64,000 bases of DNA from Parazoarcus communis SWub3 = DSM 12120 (GCF_003226565.1 NZ_QKOE01000007.1:153903-217902); one strand, 5' to 3'; shown: positions 44,211-54,325, numbered from the stretch's first letter. Program-made: numbers and translations. The notes: generated from the letters alone by a model not told the origin.

Positions 44211-44828
44211 ATGCAGTTCCACATGACCCCCGGCTCCTGTACCACCGGTATCCACATCCTGCTCGAGGAGCTCGAACTGGTGTTCGAGGTGCATCTGGTG
44301 AACCTGCTGGCTGGCGATCAGGACTCGCCGGCCTACCGCAGGATCAACCCCAAAGGCACGATTCCCACCCTGGTGCGCGACGACGGCCGGCCCTTGACCA
44401 GCTTTCAGTCCATCGCCTGGTGGCTGGGGCGCACGTGGCCGCGGCGTGGCCTGCTGCCGGACGATATCGATGCACAGGCACGGGTGCTGGAGGTGATGGA
44501 TTACGCCGTCAATACCCTGCACGGTCAGGGGTTTGCCAGGATATTCACGACCGAGAAGTTTGCAGTCGACCCGGCCCAGCACGAGGCGGTGAAGGCGCGT
44601 GGCCGGGAGATCATCGATGAGGGTTTCCGCATCATGGACATGCAGCTCGCCGGCCAGGAGTACGCGATCGGCACGTTCTCGATTGCCGATGCGGCGCTGT
44701 TCTATGTCGAGTTCTGGGCGGATCGCAGCGGCATCGCATTACCGCCCAACTGCGAGGCGCACTACCGTCGCATGCTGGGGCGGCGCGCGGTGCGGCAGGT
44801 GCTGGCGGAAGAGGGGTATCGGGTGTAA
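44211..44828 (+). CDS. Glutathione S-transferase family protein
   Basis: 205 residues. A thioredoxin-like N-terminal domain (MQFHMTPGSCTTGIHILLEE; NPKGTIPTLV with cis-Pro; TSFQSIAWWL) is followed by an all-helical C-terminal domain with the N-capping FSIADAALFYVEFWAD. The active-site Ser/Cys is in SCTTG. GAGG stands ~9 bp before the ATG. Substrate unknown; single-gene unit. Confidence 0.88.
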   Translation: MQFHMTPGSCTTGIHILLEELELVFEVHLVNLLAGDQDSPAYRRINPKGTIPTLVRDDGRPLTSFQSIAWWLGRTWPRRGLLPDDIDAQARVLEVMDYAVNTLHGQGFARIFTTEKFAVDPAQHEAVKARGREIIDEGFRIMDMQLAGQEYAIGTFSIADAALFYVEFWADRSGIALPPNCEAHYRRMLGRRAVRQVLAEEGYRV

Positions 44829-44852
44829 CGGTGCCCCCTGCCACGCAGCCTC

Positions 44853-45623
44853 CTAGTCGTCCGCCTGCTTGGGGTCTTCGATCCAGCCATCGTCAACGGC
44901 TCGCAGCAGCGGGCTGTCGAACACCCCGATCAGCCGCGCGGCGCGTTCGGGTCCCAGCCGGGCTTCCCAGCGTTGGCTCTGGCGCATCACCACACCACAG
45001 GCGAGCACTTCGGCGCCCAGCGACTCCATCAGGCCCCAGGGCGCACTCAGCGTGCTGCCGGTACTGACCGTATCGTCCACCAGGACCACCCGCTTGCCGC
45101 GCACCAGCGGCAACAGATTGGGGTCGAGATAGACATGCTTGCCCGGGCGTGGCGAGGTCAGCGACTGGACCGGGCTGGACAGCGCTTCGTCGTACCAGAA
45201 CTTGCGCGAGTAACCGAGCGGTACATAACGGCTGTGACCCAGGTGACGGGCGACGATGGGGGCAAAGGTCAGCCCCAGGGTCGGCAGACCAATGACGACT
45301 TCTGGCTGCAGCGGTGCCAGCTTGTCGGCAAGCATGCAGCCCAGGGTCTCGGCAACGTCGAAAGCGGCGTGGTTGCAGATCAAGGAGGCGACCGCGCGCC
45401 CCGGGGCGTTGGCCATCTGCCGGATCGGCAGCATCAGTACGCGCCCGTCGGGCAGACGGGCAGGGTAGCCGTGGCGCCAGGGGGCCTCGAGCTTGCCCGC
45501 CTGGTCCGCATTCAGGATGTGCTGCCAGTACCCGGTGGTAAGTTCGGTGAAATGTGGGGTGGAAACGTTGTCAGACACGATGATGACCGGGTTCGAAGGA
45601 GTGGCAGCGATTCTAGCCCGCAC
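44853..45623 (-). CDS. Phosphoribosyltransferase-family protein
   Basis: Up to 256 residues; the GTG at 45623 is the first possible start, and a later start near VSDNVSTPHF is also plausible. The PRPP-binding motif VVLVDDTVSTGST is near residue 175, preceded by VVIGLPTLGLTFAPIVARHL. The YVPLGYSRKFWYDE segment recalls orotate/adenine-type enzymes, but the specific substrate is unclear. It is convergent with the GST gene. Confidence 0.8.
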   Translation of the reverse strand: MRARIAATPSNPVIIVSDNVSTPHFTELTTGYWQHILNADQAGKLEAPWRHGYPARLPDGRVLMLPIRQMANAPGRAVASLICNHAAFDVAETLGCMLADKLAPLQPEVVIGLPTLGLTFAPIVARHLGHSRYVPLGYSRKFWYDEALSSPVQSLTSPRPGKHVYLDPNLLPLVRGKRVVLVDDTVSTGSTLSAPWGLMESLGAEVLACGVVMRQSQRWEARLGPERAARLIGVFDSPLLRAVDDGWIEDPKQADD

Positions 45624-45774
45624 GCCGCTGTCTCGGGCGATTCCGTGTTCGGACAGCGCGCCCGGGTAGAGGGAATAGGTAAAACCATCTATCCCGATCG
45701 GTCATGACCCCGATTCCGGAAGGGGTATCGGCGCCCTAGAGTGCACCTGCGTTTCCGCAATCCGGAGTCCGATC

Positions 45775-46527
45775 ATGAAATCCGATGTCAGCCCCTCTGC
45801 CGTGCAGCCTCGTTCTGCGTCGCGCCGGGCCTTCCTGCGCAACATTCCGGTCGTCACCGCAGCGGCAGCAAGCCCTTTCCCCACGATGGCCGCAGCGCGC
45901 GGCAAACACCAGTGGGCCATGCTGATCGATGTGCGCAAGTGCATCGGCTGCCAGGCATGTACCGTATCCTGCATCCAGGAAAATGCGGTGCCCGAGGGCA
46001 GCTTCCGTACCGTGGTGTCCACCTACAGCGTGAAGCTGACCGACGCCGCACAGCCGGCGGGCACCTACATGTTGCCGCGCTTGTGCAACCACTGCGACAA
46101 CCCGCCCTGCATTCCAGTCTGTCCGGTCGCCGCGACCTTCAAGCGTGACGACGGCATCGTCGTGGTCGATGGCGATCGCTGTGTCGGCTGCGCCTACTGT
46201 GTGCAGGCCTGTCCGTACGATGCCCGCTTCATCAATCACGATACCAACAAGGCGGACAAGTGCACCTTCTGTGCGCATCGGGTCGATGCCGGCCTGTTGC
46301 CCGCCTGTGTCGAGACCTGTGTCGGTGGGGCGCGCATCTTCGGTGACATCAACGATGCCGAGGGCGAACTGGCGCGCCGGCTGAAAGCGGCACAACCGCA
46401 ACTGAAGGTGCTCAAGCCAGAACTCGATACCGCGCCGCGGGTGTTCTACATCGGCCTGGACGAGCGCTTTGCCGGCAAGGTCGAAGGGCAGGGCACGCTG
46501 TGGAAGCCCCGCGCCCATCACGGCTGA
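45775..46527 (+). CDS. ttrB: Tetrathionate reductase iron-sulfur subunit
   Basis: 250 residues. A Tat-type signal (SRRAFLRNIPVV) directs it out of the cytoplasm. Four [4Fe-4S] cluster sets are visible: CIGCQACTVSC, CNHCDNPPCIPVCP, CVGCAYCVQACPYD and CTFCAH...CVETC. It passes electrons from the membrane subunit to the molybdenum subunit. First gene of ttrBCA, 19 bp before ttrC; GGAG lies 7 bp before the ATG. Assignment as TtrB rests on the three-gene order and the adjacent TtrSR pair. Confidence 0.88.
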   Translation: MKSDVSPSAVQPRSASRRAFLRNIPVVTAAAASPFPTMAAARGKHQWAMLIDVRKCIGCQACTVSCIQENAVPEGSFRTVVSTYSVKLTDAAQPAGTYMLPRLCNHCDNPPCIPVCPVAATFKRDDGIVVVDGDRCVGCAYCVQACPYDARFINHDTNKADKCTFCAHRVDAGLLPACVETCVGGARIFGDINDAEGELARRLKAAQPQLKVLKPELDTAPRVFYIGLDERFAGKVEGQGTLWKPRAHHG

Positions 46528-46545
46528 ACGAAGCAGGAGATCATC

Positions 46546-47643
46546 ATGAATGCCAATGTGGTCGAAACCATCAATGTCGCCCGCGAGGTCGCCTGGCTGC
46601 CGTGGGCGGTTCAATACTTCTTCCTGATCGGGCTGTCCTATGGGGCCTATCTGCTGTCCTTGCCGGGCGTGGTGTTCCGGCGCCCCGGCTGGGAGGGCAT
46701 CTCGCGGCTGGCGCTTGTCGGGGCCTTGGTGTGCGGCATTGCCGCGCCGGTCGCCTTGCTCGCCGATCTGCATCAACCTGGCCGGTTCTGGCACTTCTAT
46801 GCCTACTTCACCCCGACCTCATGGATGTCCTGGGGGGCCTTCTTCATCCCGGTCTATCTGGGGGGACTGGTGTTGTACGCGTGGCTCGCCTTCCGCCCCG
46901 AACTGGCACGCCACGGCGCTGCGGGCGGCAAGCTGGCTGGGGTGGCCCGGATGCTGGCCTACGGTGGCCACGACAGCCGCGGCGCGTTGCGGGTGGCGGC
47001 GCTGGTGGCCTTTGTCGGCGCGGCCCTGGTGGCGCTGTATACCGGCGCCGAGCTTGCGGTGGTCAAGGCGCGTCCGTTGTGGAACACCCCCTTGCTACCG
47101 TTGCAGTTCTTTGTGACCGCCTTCGCCGGTGCGGTCGGTCTGGTGCTGGTGTTCAACCGGTTGAGTGTGAGGGACGCTGTGGCGACCCGTCGTCTCGCCG
47201 ACGTGCTGGCAATCACCCAGTTGATTGCACTGGTGCTGGGGGCGGTATGGCTGGTGCTGGGACTGACCGGCGTCTCGCCGACGCATGCCCGGGCCCTGGC
47301 GGAAGTGGGGCCGTCGGCCAACTGGCAGCTGGCCGCGGTGTGGGCTGTTTCGGCCACGGTGGCAACCCTGCTGCTGGCATGGAAATGGCCAGGATCTGGC
47401 CTGCTGATCGGCCTGCTGGCCCTGCATTCGGCGTGGATGATGCGCTGGAGCATCTTCATCGGCGGGCAGGAGGTGCCCAAGACCGGGGCGGGCTATTACA
47501 GCTACTCGCTGCCGCTCGGGCCGGAGGGCCTGCTCGGCATCATTGGCACTGCCGGCCTGTGCATCTTCCTTTACGTCCTCATCACCACGGTGTTGCCGCT
47601 CGATCGGCTGGCCTCCACCGGCACCCCCAAGGCAGGCGCTTGA
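46546..47643 (+). CDS. ttrC: Tetrathionate reductase membrane subunit (NrfD family)
   Basis: 365 residues with about nine hydrophobic helices, an NrfD/PsrC-type quinol dehydrogenase that anchors the complex and oxidises quinol. Conserved-looking segments are YFFLIGLSYGAYLLSLPG and DLHQPGRFWHFYAYF, the His/Arg/Trp segment near the quinol site. Middle gene of the operon, 24 bp before ttrA. Confidence 0.87.
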   Translation: MNANVVETINVAREVAWLPWAVQYFFLIGLSYGAYLLSLPGVVFRRPGWEGISRLALVGALVCGIAAPVALLADLHQPGRFWHFYAYFTPTSWMSWGAFFIPVYLGGLVLYAWLAFRPELARHGAAGGKLAGVARMLAYGGHDSRGALRVAALVAFVGAALVALYTGAELAVVKARPLWNTPLLPLQFFVTAFAGAVGLVLVFNRLSVRDAVATRRLADVLAITQLIALVLGAVWLVLGLTGVSPTHARALAEVGPSANWQLAAVWAVSATVATLLLAWKWPGSGLLIGLLALHSAWMMRWSIFIGGQEVPKTGAGYYSYSLPLGPEGLLGIIGTAGLCIFLYVLITTVLPLDRLASTGTPKAGA

Positions 47644-47667
47644 GCGCCCCCGACCAAGGAGCAGATC

Positions 47668-50600
47668 ATGAAAATCGAACGTCGTGAAATTCTTGCCGCA
47701 GGCGGTCTGGCTGCTTTTGCGGCAGGCTTCTCGCAGACCCTGGGCCGAATGGTCGATGGCTTTGTCGCAGCGGAGGAACCCAGGATTGCCGAAGGCCGGC
47801 ACATTCATGGCCGCTCGGCAGCGCCGGAGTACACCGTCGATCCGGTGAGCGGTGAATTCACCCCAAACCCGAACCAGCAGGTCAGCTACACCGCCTGTCT
47901 GGGCTGCACGACGCTGTGTGGTGTGCGGGTTCGGGTGGACAAGACGACTGGCAACATCATCCGCGTCGGTGGCAACCCCTACAGCCCCTTGTCGACCGAC
48001 CCCCATCTGCCGATGAAGACCTCGGTGAAGGAGAGCCTGATCGCCATGTCGCGTTTTCAGGACAAGGGCCTGGCCGGACGCTCGACAGCCTGTGGCCGCG
48101 GCAATGCCGCCATGGACCAGATGAACTCGCCATTTCGCGTGCTGACGCCGCTCAAGCGGGTGGGCCCGCGCAACGGTGGACAGTGGCAACCGATTCCGTT
48201 CGAGCAACTGGTCAAGGAGCTCGTCGAGGGGGGCGATCTGTTCGGCGAGGGGCATGTAGACGGACTGGCCGCCTTGCGCGACCTGAACACGCCGATCGAT
48301 GCCCAGGCGCCGGAGCTGGGCCCGAGGGTCAATCAGGTCGCGGTATTGAGCAGCGTCAATGATGGACGCGAGGCTTTCAGCCGCCGCTTCTGGAACAAGG
48401 CCTATGGCACCCTGAACCACGTCGGTCACGGTTCGTATTGCGGTGGCGCCTATCGATCCGGGTCGGGGGCCTTGTTCGGCGACCTCAAGGGCATGCCACA
48501 TGCCAAGCCGGATCTCGAGAATGCCGAGTTCGTGCTGTTCATCGGGACGGCACCAGGCAATGCCGGCAATCCGTTCAAGATCACCGGCGCCAAACTTGCC
48601 AAAGGCCGGGCGACAGGCACGCTGGACTATGTCGTGGTCGATCCGGTGCTGAACAACTCGCACAATCTCGCCAGCGCAGAGCATGGCCGGTGGGTGCCGA
48701 TCCGTCCGGGTACCGATGGTGCCCTGGTGATGGGCATGATGCGCTGGATGTTCGAGCACGACCGGGTCAATACGGCTTATCTGGCTTATCCCAATCAGAA
48801 GGCGGCCGAGGCAGGTGGCGAACCCTCGCATACCAACGCAAGCTGGCTGGTGATCGCCCAGGAGGGGCACCCGCGCCAGGGGCGCTTCCTACGCGGCTCG
48901 GACGTCGGCATGGCGATTGCCGATGCGGATCGTTACAAGGATGCCGACCCTTATCTGGTGATCGGGCCTGATGGTCAGCCGGTTTCTGCCGAGTCGGTGA
49001 CGGAGGCGGTCGCGCTGCAGGCGAACGGCTTGCAGGTACTGATCGCAGATAAGGCTGTGCTGCTGAAAACGGCATTTGAGCTCCTGCGCGATTCCGCCTT
49101 GGCATACGAACTGCCTGAATATTCAGATGTATGTGGCATTCCGGTAGAGGTGATCTCCGGTCTGGCAGATGAGTTCACCCGGCATGGCCGCAAGGCGAGC
49201 GCGGTGGCGCATGGTGGCATGATGGCGGGAAACGGCTTTTACAATGCCTACGCGGTCGTCACCCTGAACGCGCTGATCGGCAACCTGAACTGGAAGGGCG
49301 GCTTCGTCATCAATGGCGGTGGCTTTCGCGATGCTGGCGCCGGGCCGCGCTACGATCTGGATGGCTTTCCGGGGCAGATCAAGCCGTCCGGCACGCCGCT
49401 TGGGCGCAATGTGCCCTACGAGCGCTCGGCCGAGTTTGCCCGCCGCAAGGCCGAGGGCAAGCCTTACCCCGCACGTGACGCCTGGTTTCCCAACGCTCCG
49501 GGATTGGGAACGGAGTGGTTTACCGGCGCTTTGCGTGGCTACCCTTATGGTCTGAAGGCCCTGATCCTGTGGAGTTGCAATCCGCTGTACGGCATCACCG
49601 GAATCCGGCCGTTGATCGAGAAGGAACTGGCCGATCCGAAGAAGCTGCCGCTGATTGTCTCGGTCGATCCACTGATCAACGAGAGCAATGCCTTTGCCGA
49701 TTACATTGTGCCTGACTCGCTGATGTACGAAAGCTGGGGCTGGGCCGCGCCCTGGAATGGTGTGCCCACCAAGGCCGGCACGGCACGCTGGCCGGTGGTC
49801 GAGCCCAAGGCGCAAAAAGCCGCCGATGGTCAGCCGGTGGGAATGGAAACCTTCTACATCGCGTTGGCAAAGGCGATGAATCTGCCCGGATTCGGGCCCG
49901 AGGGGCTGGCGGACATGGACGGCAAGCGCCTGCCGCTGGAGCGGCCGGAGGATTGGTACCTGCGCGGCGGTGCCAATATCGCCTTTGCCGGCAAGGCGCC
50001 GGTGGGCGATGCAAGCGACGAGGATCTGACCCTATCCGGGGTCGATCGCCTGCGCCCGGCGCTGGAGGCAACACTCAAGCCCGATGAGTGGCGCAAGGTG
50101 GCTTTCGTACTGACCCGTGGCGGACGCTATCAGCCAGTGGGCGAGGCGCAGGACGCCGATCATCCCGAGTGGCAGACACATCGCTTCAGCAAGCCTCTGT
50201 GGCTATGGAACGATACCGTCGGCACCAGCCGCAACACCCTGACCGGGAAGCGATTCGCCGGCTGCGCGGGCTGGCAGCCACCGGCTTTCTTTGACGGCAC
50301 GCCCATGCGCAAGGTGTATACCGAAGACGAATGGCCGTTGCAGTTGGTCAGCTACAAGTCAGCCCTGCAAAACTCCTACAGCATCGCGACTCGGATCACC
50401 GGTTTGCACCCGGACAACCCGGTGGTCGTGCATCCCGCGGACGCTGCCGGGCTGGGGCTCCGGACCGGTGATGAAGCGCGCATCCAGACCCCTGGCGGCA
50501 CGGCGCGGTGTACCGTGATCGTGCATGAAGGGGTGACCCGCGGGGTGATGGCGGTGGAGCATGGCTACGGTCATCGCGAACTGGGGGCGCGCGCGCATCG

Positions 50601-50766
50601 AATCGGCGGGCAGTCCCAGCCCGACCGGCCCGACTTGCGTGCCGGCATCAATCTCAACGATCTCGGGCTGGCCGATCCAACCCGGGGCGGTGAAGCGGTA
50701 TGGGTGGACGCGGTGTCTGGCACGTCGGTGCGCCAGGGCTTGCCGGCGCGACTGCTGCGGGCCTGA
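47668..50766 (+). CDS. ttrA: Tetrathionate reductase molybdopterin subunit
   Basis: 1032 residues, with a Tat signal containing IERREILAAGG. The cluster motif ACLGCTTLCGVRV opens the molybdopterin oxidoreductase domain, followed by HGSYCGGAYRSG, whose Cys is the probable Mo ligand. The length and early [4Fe-4S] site fit TtrA, which reduces tetrathionate to thiosulfate in the periplasm. It is immediately convergent with ttrR (stops abut at 50766/50767). Confidence 0.88.
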   Translation: MKIERREILAAGGLAAFAAGFSQTLGRMVDGFVAAEEPRIAEGRHIHGRSAAPEYTVDPVSGEFTPNPNQQVSYTACLGCTTLCGVRVRVDKTTGNIIRVGGNPYSPLSTDPHLPMKTSVKESLIAMSRFQDKGLAGRSTACGRGNAAMDQMNSPFRVLTPLKRVGPRNGGQWQPIPFEQLVKELVEGGDLFGEGHVDGLAALRDLNTPIDAQAPELGPRVNQVAVLSSVNDGREAFSRRFWNKAYGTLNHVGHGSYCGGAYRSGSGALFGDLKGMPHAKPDLENAEFVLFIGTAPGNAGNPFKITGAKLAKGRATGTLDYVVVDPVLNNSHNLASAEHGRWVPIRPGTDGALVMGMMRWMFEHDRVNTAYLAYPNQKAAEAGGEPSHTNASWLVIAQEGHPRQGRFLRGSDVGMAIADADRYKDADPYLVIGPDGQPVSAESVTEAVALQANGLQVLIADKAVLLKTAFELLRDSALAYELPEYSDVCGIPVEVISGLADEFTRHGRKASAVAHGGMMAGNGFYNAYAVVTLNALIGNLNWKGGFVINGGGFRDAGAGPRYDLDGFPGQIKPSGTPLGRNVPYERSAEFARRKAEGKPYPARDAWFPNAPGLGTEWFTGALRGYPYGLKALILWSCNPLYGITGIRPLIEKELADPKKLPLIVSVDPLINESNAFADYIVPDSLMYESWGWAAPWNGVPTKAGTARWPVVEPKAQKAADGQPVGMETFYIALAKAMNLPGFGPEGLADMDGKRLPLERPEDWYLRGGANIAFAGKAPVGDASDEDLTLSGVDRLRPALEATLKPDEWRKVAFVLTRGGRYQPVGEAQDADHPEWQTHRFSKPLWLWNDTVGTSRNTLTGKRFAGCAGWQPPAFFDGTPMRKVYTEDEWPLQLVSYKSALQNSYSIATRITGLHPDNPVVVHPADAAGLGLRTGDEARIQTPGGTARCTVIVHEGVTRGVMAVEHGYGHRELGARAHRIGGQSQPDRPDLRAGINLNDLGLADPTRGGEAVWVDAVSGTSVRQGLPARLLRA

Positions 50767-51405
50767 TCACCCTTCGTCCAGGGCCTTGGGATCCGCACGC
50801 AGCATCAGACGGGCAAGTTCTGCTGCGCTGCTGATCCCGGCTTTTTCCATGACATGCTGACGGTGGATGTGGACCGTCTTCTCGCTGATCTCCAGCTCGC
50901 GAGCGACTACCTTGTTGGGATGCCCCAGCGCGACCAGACGGGCCACCTCGTGCTCCCGGGGCGACAGTTTGTCGAGTGTTGCGCGCGCACTGGCACGCTG
51001 GGCCGCTTCGGTACGCTCGGCCGAACCGCGGCGTACCGCAGCCGATACCGCATCCAGCATGGCCTGGTCCTTGAAGGGCTTTTCCAGGAAGTCGCTGGCC
51101 CCCAGCTTCATCGCCTGCACGGCAAGTTCGATGTCGCCATGTCCGGTCATGAACACGATCGGGACCGACCAGCCGCGGCTGCGCAGCGTCTGCTGCAGTT
51201 CCAGGCCGCTCATCGATGGCATGCGGATGTCGAGTACCAGGCAGCCAAGATCGGGCGGAAGCTCGGGGCAGGCGACAAGAAAGTCATCGGCACTGGCATG
51301 AGTGGCAACCCGCCAGCCGACGGAATCGAGCAGGAAGGCGAGCGAGCGACGGAAGGCGGTATCGTCATCGACCACATGGATGACGATGGAGGCGGTGTCA
51401 GGCAT
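50767..51405 (-). CDS. ttrR: FixJ/LuxR-type response regulator of the ttr cluster
   Basis: 212 residues. A receiver domain with phospho-Asp in LGCLVLDIRMPSMSG (~60) and Lys in EKPFKDQ is followed by a LuxR-type HTH (LSPREHEVARLVALGHPNKV; ISEKTVHIHRQHVMEKAG). Start overlaps the end of the sensor gene by 8 bp. It presumably activates ttrBCA when tetrathionate is present. Confidence 0.9.
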   Translation of the reverse strand: MPDTASIVIHVVDDDTAFRRSLAFLLDSVGWRVATHASADDFLVACPELPPDLGCLVLDIRMPSMSGLELQQTLRSRGWSVPIVFMTGHGDIELAVQAMKLGASDFLEKPFKDQAMLDAVSAAVRRGSAERTEAAQRASARATLDKLSPREHEVARLVALGHPNKVVARELEISEKTVHIHRQHVMEKAGISSAAELARLMLRADPKALDEG

Positions 51406-53206
51406 GGTCTGGAAGGGTCAGGGTAAAGATCATGCCGGGGCCGGTTTCGGGCGGCGTCGCAGTCAGGCGCCCGCCATGAGCCTCGGCGATCGTCTTGCAG
51501 ATCGATAGACCCAGGCCAAGGCCGTCCGGCTTGGTGGTGAAAAAAGGTTCGAACAGGTGGCGGCGCGCTGCTTCATCGAGGCCGGGTCCATTGTCCCTTA
51601 CCCAAAGGCAGATACCGTCGGCGACGGCTGTCATGCCAAGCTGAAGCGCACGGCGCTCGGCGGGCTGGTCGCGGCTGGCATCGTAAGCATTCTTGAGCAG
51701 GTTCAGCAGCACTTGCTGGATTTGCAGCGGATCTGCCTCGACGGTGCGATCCTCGGCCAGGTGGTCGATCAGTTCCACCCGTGGCGCCTGCGCCAGCATG
51801 CCGCGAAACAGCGCGATCGCTTCGGCAGCCACCTGAGCGGGCCGGAAGCGTTCGCGCTTTGCCGTGCGTTTGCGCGCAAAAGCGCGGATGCGGCTCAGGA
51901 TGGCCGCAGCACGTTCGGCCTCGCAGGTAATCTCGTGCGTGGCCTGGCGGACGGCATCGTCGTCGAGGCGGCCATTGTCCACCCTGCGGGACAGGCTTGC
52001 AGCGTAGTTGCCGATGGTGGCAAGCGGCTGGTTGAGTTCGTGGGCGAGCGTGCCGGAGAGTTCGCCCAGCATCGACAGTCGGGAGAGGTGGTCGGCCTGC
52101 TCCTGGGCCGCACGGATGCCGGCTTCGAGCGTTTCGCGCTCGGCCAGGGCGGCACGTAGCGCGGCGGTGCGCTTGTGCACCAGGTGTTCGACATGAACGG
52201 TGTACAGCGCACCGCTGGCCATCAGCGCAAGCACACCCAGCAGCCAGGGCCAGTAGCGCTCGGCCAGGTCTGTCAGGGTGGGTTCGCGCAGGTAGGTGTA
52301 GGGCCCGATTTCCAGCGTGCGGAACAACTCATGAACCGACTGATAGTCGGCCGGAACAGACCAGCCCGGCCCTGTGCCTTCGGTTGCCGACAACAACGCG
52401 ATGGCCACTTCGCGCGCCAGTGCCGGTGATGTGTGACGCAGTGCGGCCATGGGCCAGTCGGGGTAGAGGCGGGTGGACGTCGTGCAGGGAAAGGCCGATG
52501 GGGTTTGCGGAGACAGCACGCGAAAATTGGCGCTACGCGAGCCCATGCTTTCGAGCAGGCAGGCTCGAACCACGCCAGCGTCGACGTCTGCGCGCTCGAC
52601 GGCATCGAGCACGCCATCCATTGGCAGGCCGACGCTGCGCAAGGCACTCAGGTCGCGGTCGGGGTCGATCCCACGACTGGACAACTCGCCCCACACGATC
52701 TGAAACCCGCCAAACCCCTCGCGTCCGACAATGGCGAGGCTTTTCCCGCGCAGATCTTCCAGCGACTGGAGGTCGGTCCGGTCACGTCGTACCACCACCG
52801 CTGAGCCGATGGCCTGGTCAGGTGACACCGTGCTGGATCCGGCTAGGGTCAGGATGCGGCTGATGCCGAACTCCGCCTCGAGTTCGACGTAGTGACCAGG
52901 GTTGGTGATGACGAAATCAACCCGGCGGTCTGCAACCGCGCTGCGCAGTCCGTCGTGATCGAGCTTGAGCAACTCGAAACGGCGATCTGCTCGGGATCGG
53001 GATAGCCGGTCGAGCATGGGGGACCACTCGCTGACGGTCGTTTCCGCGCCGCGGAAGGCCAGTACGCCGATGCGCACCGTTTCTGCTGAATCATCCATGC
53101 CTGCGTGAGCGGGCAGGCAGGCGAGGAGGGCGAGTCCGACAAGGCGTCCGAGCCAGGCCGCGCGTCGGTGCTTGCGCCACGAGGTATGCGCGACCTTTGC
53201 CGGCAT
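51398..53206 (-). CDS. ttrS: Sensor histidine kinase of the ttr cluster
   Basis: 602 residues starting MPAKVAHTSWRKHRRAAWL with a signal peptide ending near LACLPAHAG. A PhnD-like periplasmic binding domain (~30-300; VRIGVLAFRGAE) is followed by a membrane helix (~322-340), a HisKA domain with LSGTLAHELNQPLATI, and a HATPase domain (VRDNGPGL; GLGLGLSICKTIAEAHGG). This is the TtrS design, with the ligand-binding domain outside the membrane. A start at 53281 is possible but would overlap psd. Confidence 0.9.
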   Translation of the reverse strand: MPAKVAHTSWRKHRRAAWLGRLVGLALLACLPAHAGMDDSAETVRIGVLAFRGAETTVSEWSPMLDRLSRSRADRRFELLKLDHDGLRSAVADRRVDFVITNPGHYVELEAEFGISRILTLAGSSTVSPDQAIGSAVVVRRDRTDLQSLEDLRGKSLAIVGREGFGGFQIVWGELSSRGIDPDRDLSALRSVGLPMDGVLDAVERADVDAGVVRACLLESMGSRSANFRVLSPQTPSAFPCTTSTRLYPDWPMAALRHTSPALAREVAIALLSATEGTGPGWSVPADYQSVHELFRTLEIGPYTYLREPTLTDLAERYWPWLLGVLALMASGALYTVHVEHLVHKRTAALRAALAERETLEAGIRAAQEQADHLSRLSMLGELSGTLAHELNQPLATIGNYAASLSRRVDNGRLDDDAVRQATHEITCEAERAAAILSRIRAFARKRTAKRERFRPAQVAAEAIALFRGMLAQAPRVELIDHLAEDRTVEADPLQIQQVLLNLLKNAYDASRDQPAERRALQLGMTAVADGICLWVRDNGPGLDEAARRHLFEPFFTTKPDGLGLGLSICKTIAEAHGGRLTATPPETGPGMIFTLTLPDHA

Positions 53207-53237
53207 GAACCGGTGCCTCGGCCAGTGCGGATGGTTT

Positions 53238-54290
53238 TCAGGAAGGAAAGCCGCGATCAGGCGGAAGGGGCGTCGAAACACGAGACGGAGGGGTTGTCTG
53301 GCAGGATGTTGATCGGGCTCGCATGAGTGGCAGGGATTCTAGCCTGTACGTCGACGTCGGGGGCGATGCCGGGCCGGCCATCCGGAGGGTGCCGTTCCCT
53401 GGCAGGCTGTCGCCAAGGCGTCGACGCATGACCACCTCACCCGCGCGCAGCCGATGTCCGGCCAGCATGTGCGGGTGAAGTTCGAAGCCGGCCGGCACCA
53501 GCATGATGATGGTGGAGCCGTGTTCGAACCAGCCCATTTCCTGCCCACGCGCCACCTCGTGGTTGCAGTCGAGCGCGTGTGGACCGCGGTAGCCCGCATG
53601 CAGGGTCAGGTCCAGCGCATGCAGACGCAGGCTGGCCACCAGCACCGCTGCCACGGGCACCAGCAAGATCTGCGTATCGTCACGCTGCAGCCGCATGCGG
53701 ATTGCGGCGCGCTCGTTGCGGCAGAACAAACGGTCGACCCGCGCCAGCGCCGGCGGATTGACGTTCCAGGTATCGCCGGGAAAGTACTGGACGTGTTCGA
53801 TACGGGCGTCGTCCGGCGCGTGAAAGCGGTGATACATCGACGCGGTGATGCGTAGCGTCAGGTAACGCCCACCCCGGTAGCGGTCGCCGATGTCGGGTGT
53901 GCCGGTCAGCTCGGACAAGGGATAGGGCATGCCCTTGGCCTGCAGCACGAGGTCGCCGGTGATCTCGCCACAGGCGCCGACGATGGCGTCACAAGGGCTG
54001 CACAGGGTGTCCGGATCCGGGTTGAAGGGGCGGGCACCGGGCCGCAGCTCACGGATGAAGCAGTCGTGCAGGCTGCGGAACTGCCGGCGCTTCGCCTCGT
54101 TCAGGTCCAGATCGCTGCAGGCCTGCCATAGCGCCAGGGCGGGGCGGGCGAACAAGGGGTGCTCGATGCGGCTGATGCGGGCCATCAAGCGGGTAAGCGC
54201 ACGCCGCGGAATGCGGTTGGTCAGGACGAAGTTCAGGCCGTCGTTACCGAGCACTGCGGCGATCATGCGGCGGACAAGGGTGGGTTTCAT
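53238..54290 (-). CDS. psd: Phosphatidylserine decarboxylase-family protein
   Basis: 350 residues; the family core is ~285, so ~60 C-terminal residues after GSTIIMLVPAGFELHP...VVMRRRLGD are an unusual Arg/Pro-rich tail. The autocleavage motif is GST in FEHGSTIIMLVP, giving the pyruvoyl group. SPCDAIVGACGEI and TASMYHRFHAPDDARI (catalytic His) are also present. It would make phosphatidylethanolamine at the membrane. It is divergent, with a 35-bp gap, from a membrane-anchored aminotransferase. Confidence 0.85.
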   Translation of the reverse strand: MKPTLVRRMIAAVLGNDGLNFVLTNRIPRRALTRLMARISRIEHPLFARPALALWQACSDLDLNEAKRRQFRSLHDCFIRELRPGARPFNPDPDTLCSPCDAIVGACGEITGDLVLQAKGMPYPLSELTGTPDIGDRYRGGRYLTLRITASMYHRFHAPDDARIEHVQYFPGDTWNVNPPALARVDRLFCRNERAAIRMRLQRDDTQILLVPVAAVLVASLRLHALDLTLHAGYRGPHALDCNHEVARGQEMGWFEHGSTIIMLVPAGFELHPHMLAGHRLRAGEVVMRRRLGDSLPGNGTLRMAGPASPPTSTYRLESLPLMRARSTSCQTTPPSRVSTPLPPDRGFPS

Positions 54291-54325
54291 TGCGCGGTAA
54301 TCTCGTTCGGATACATCTGCTGTTC

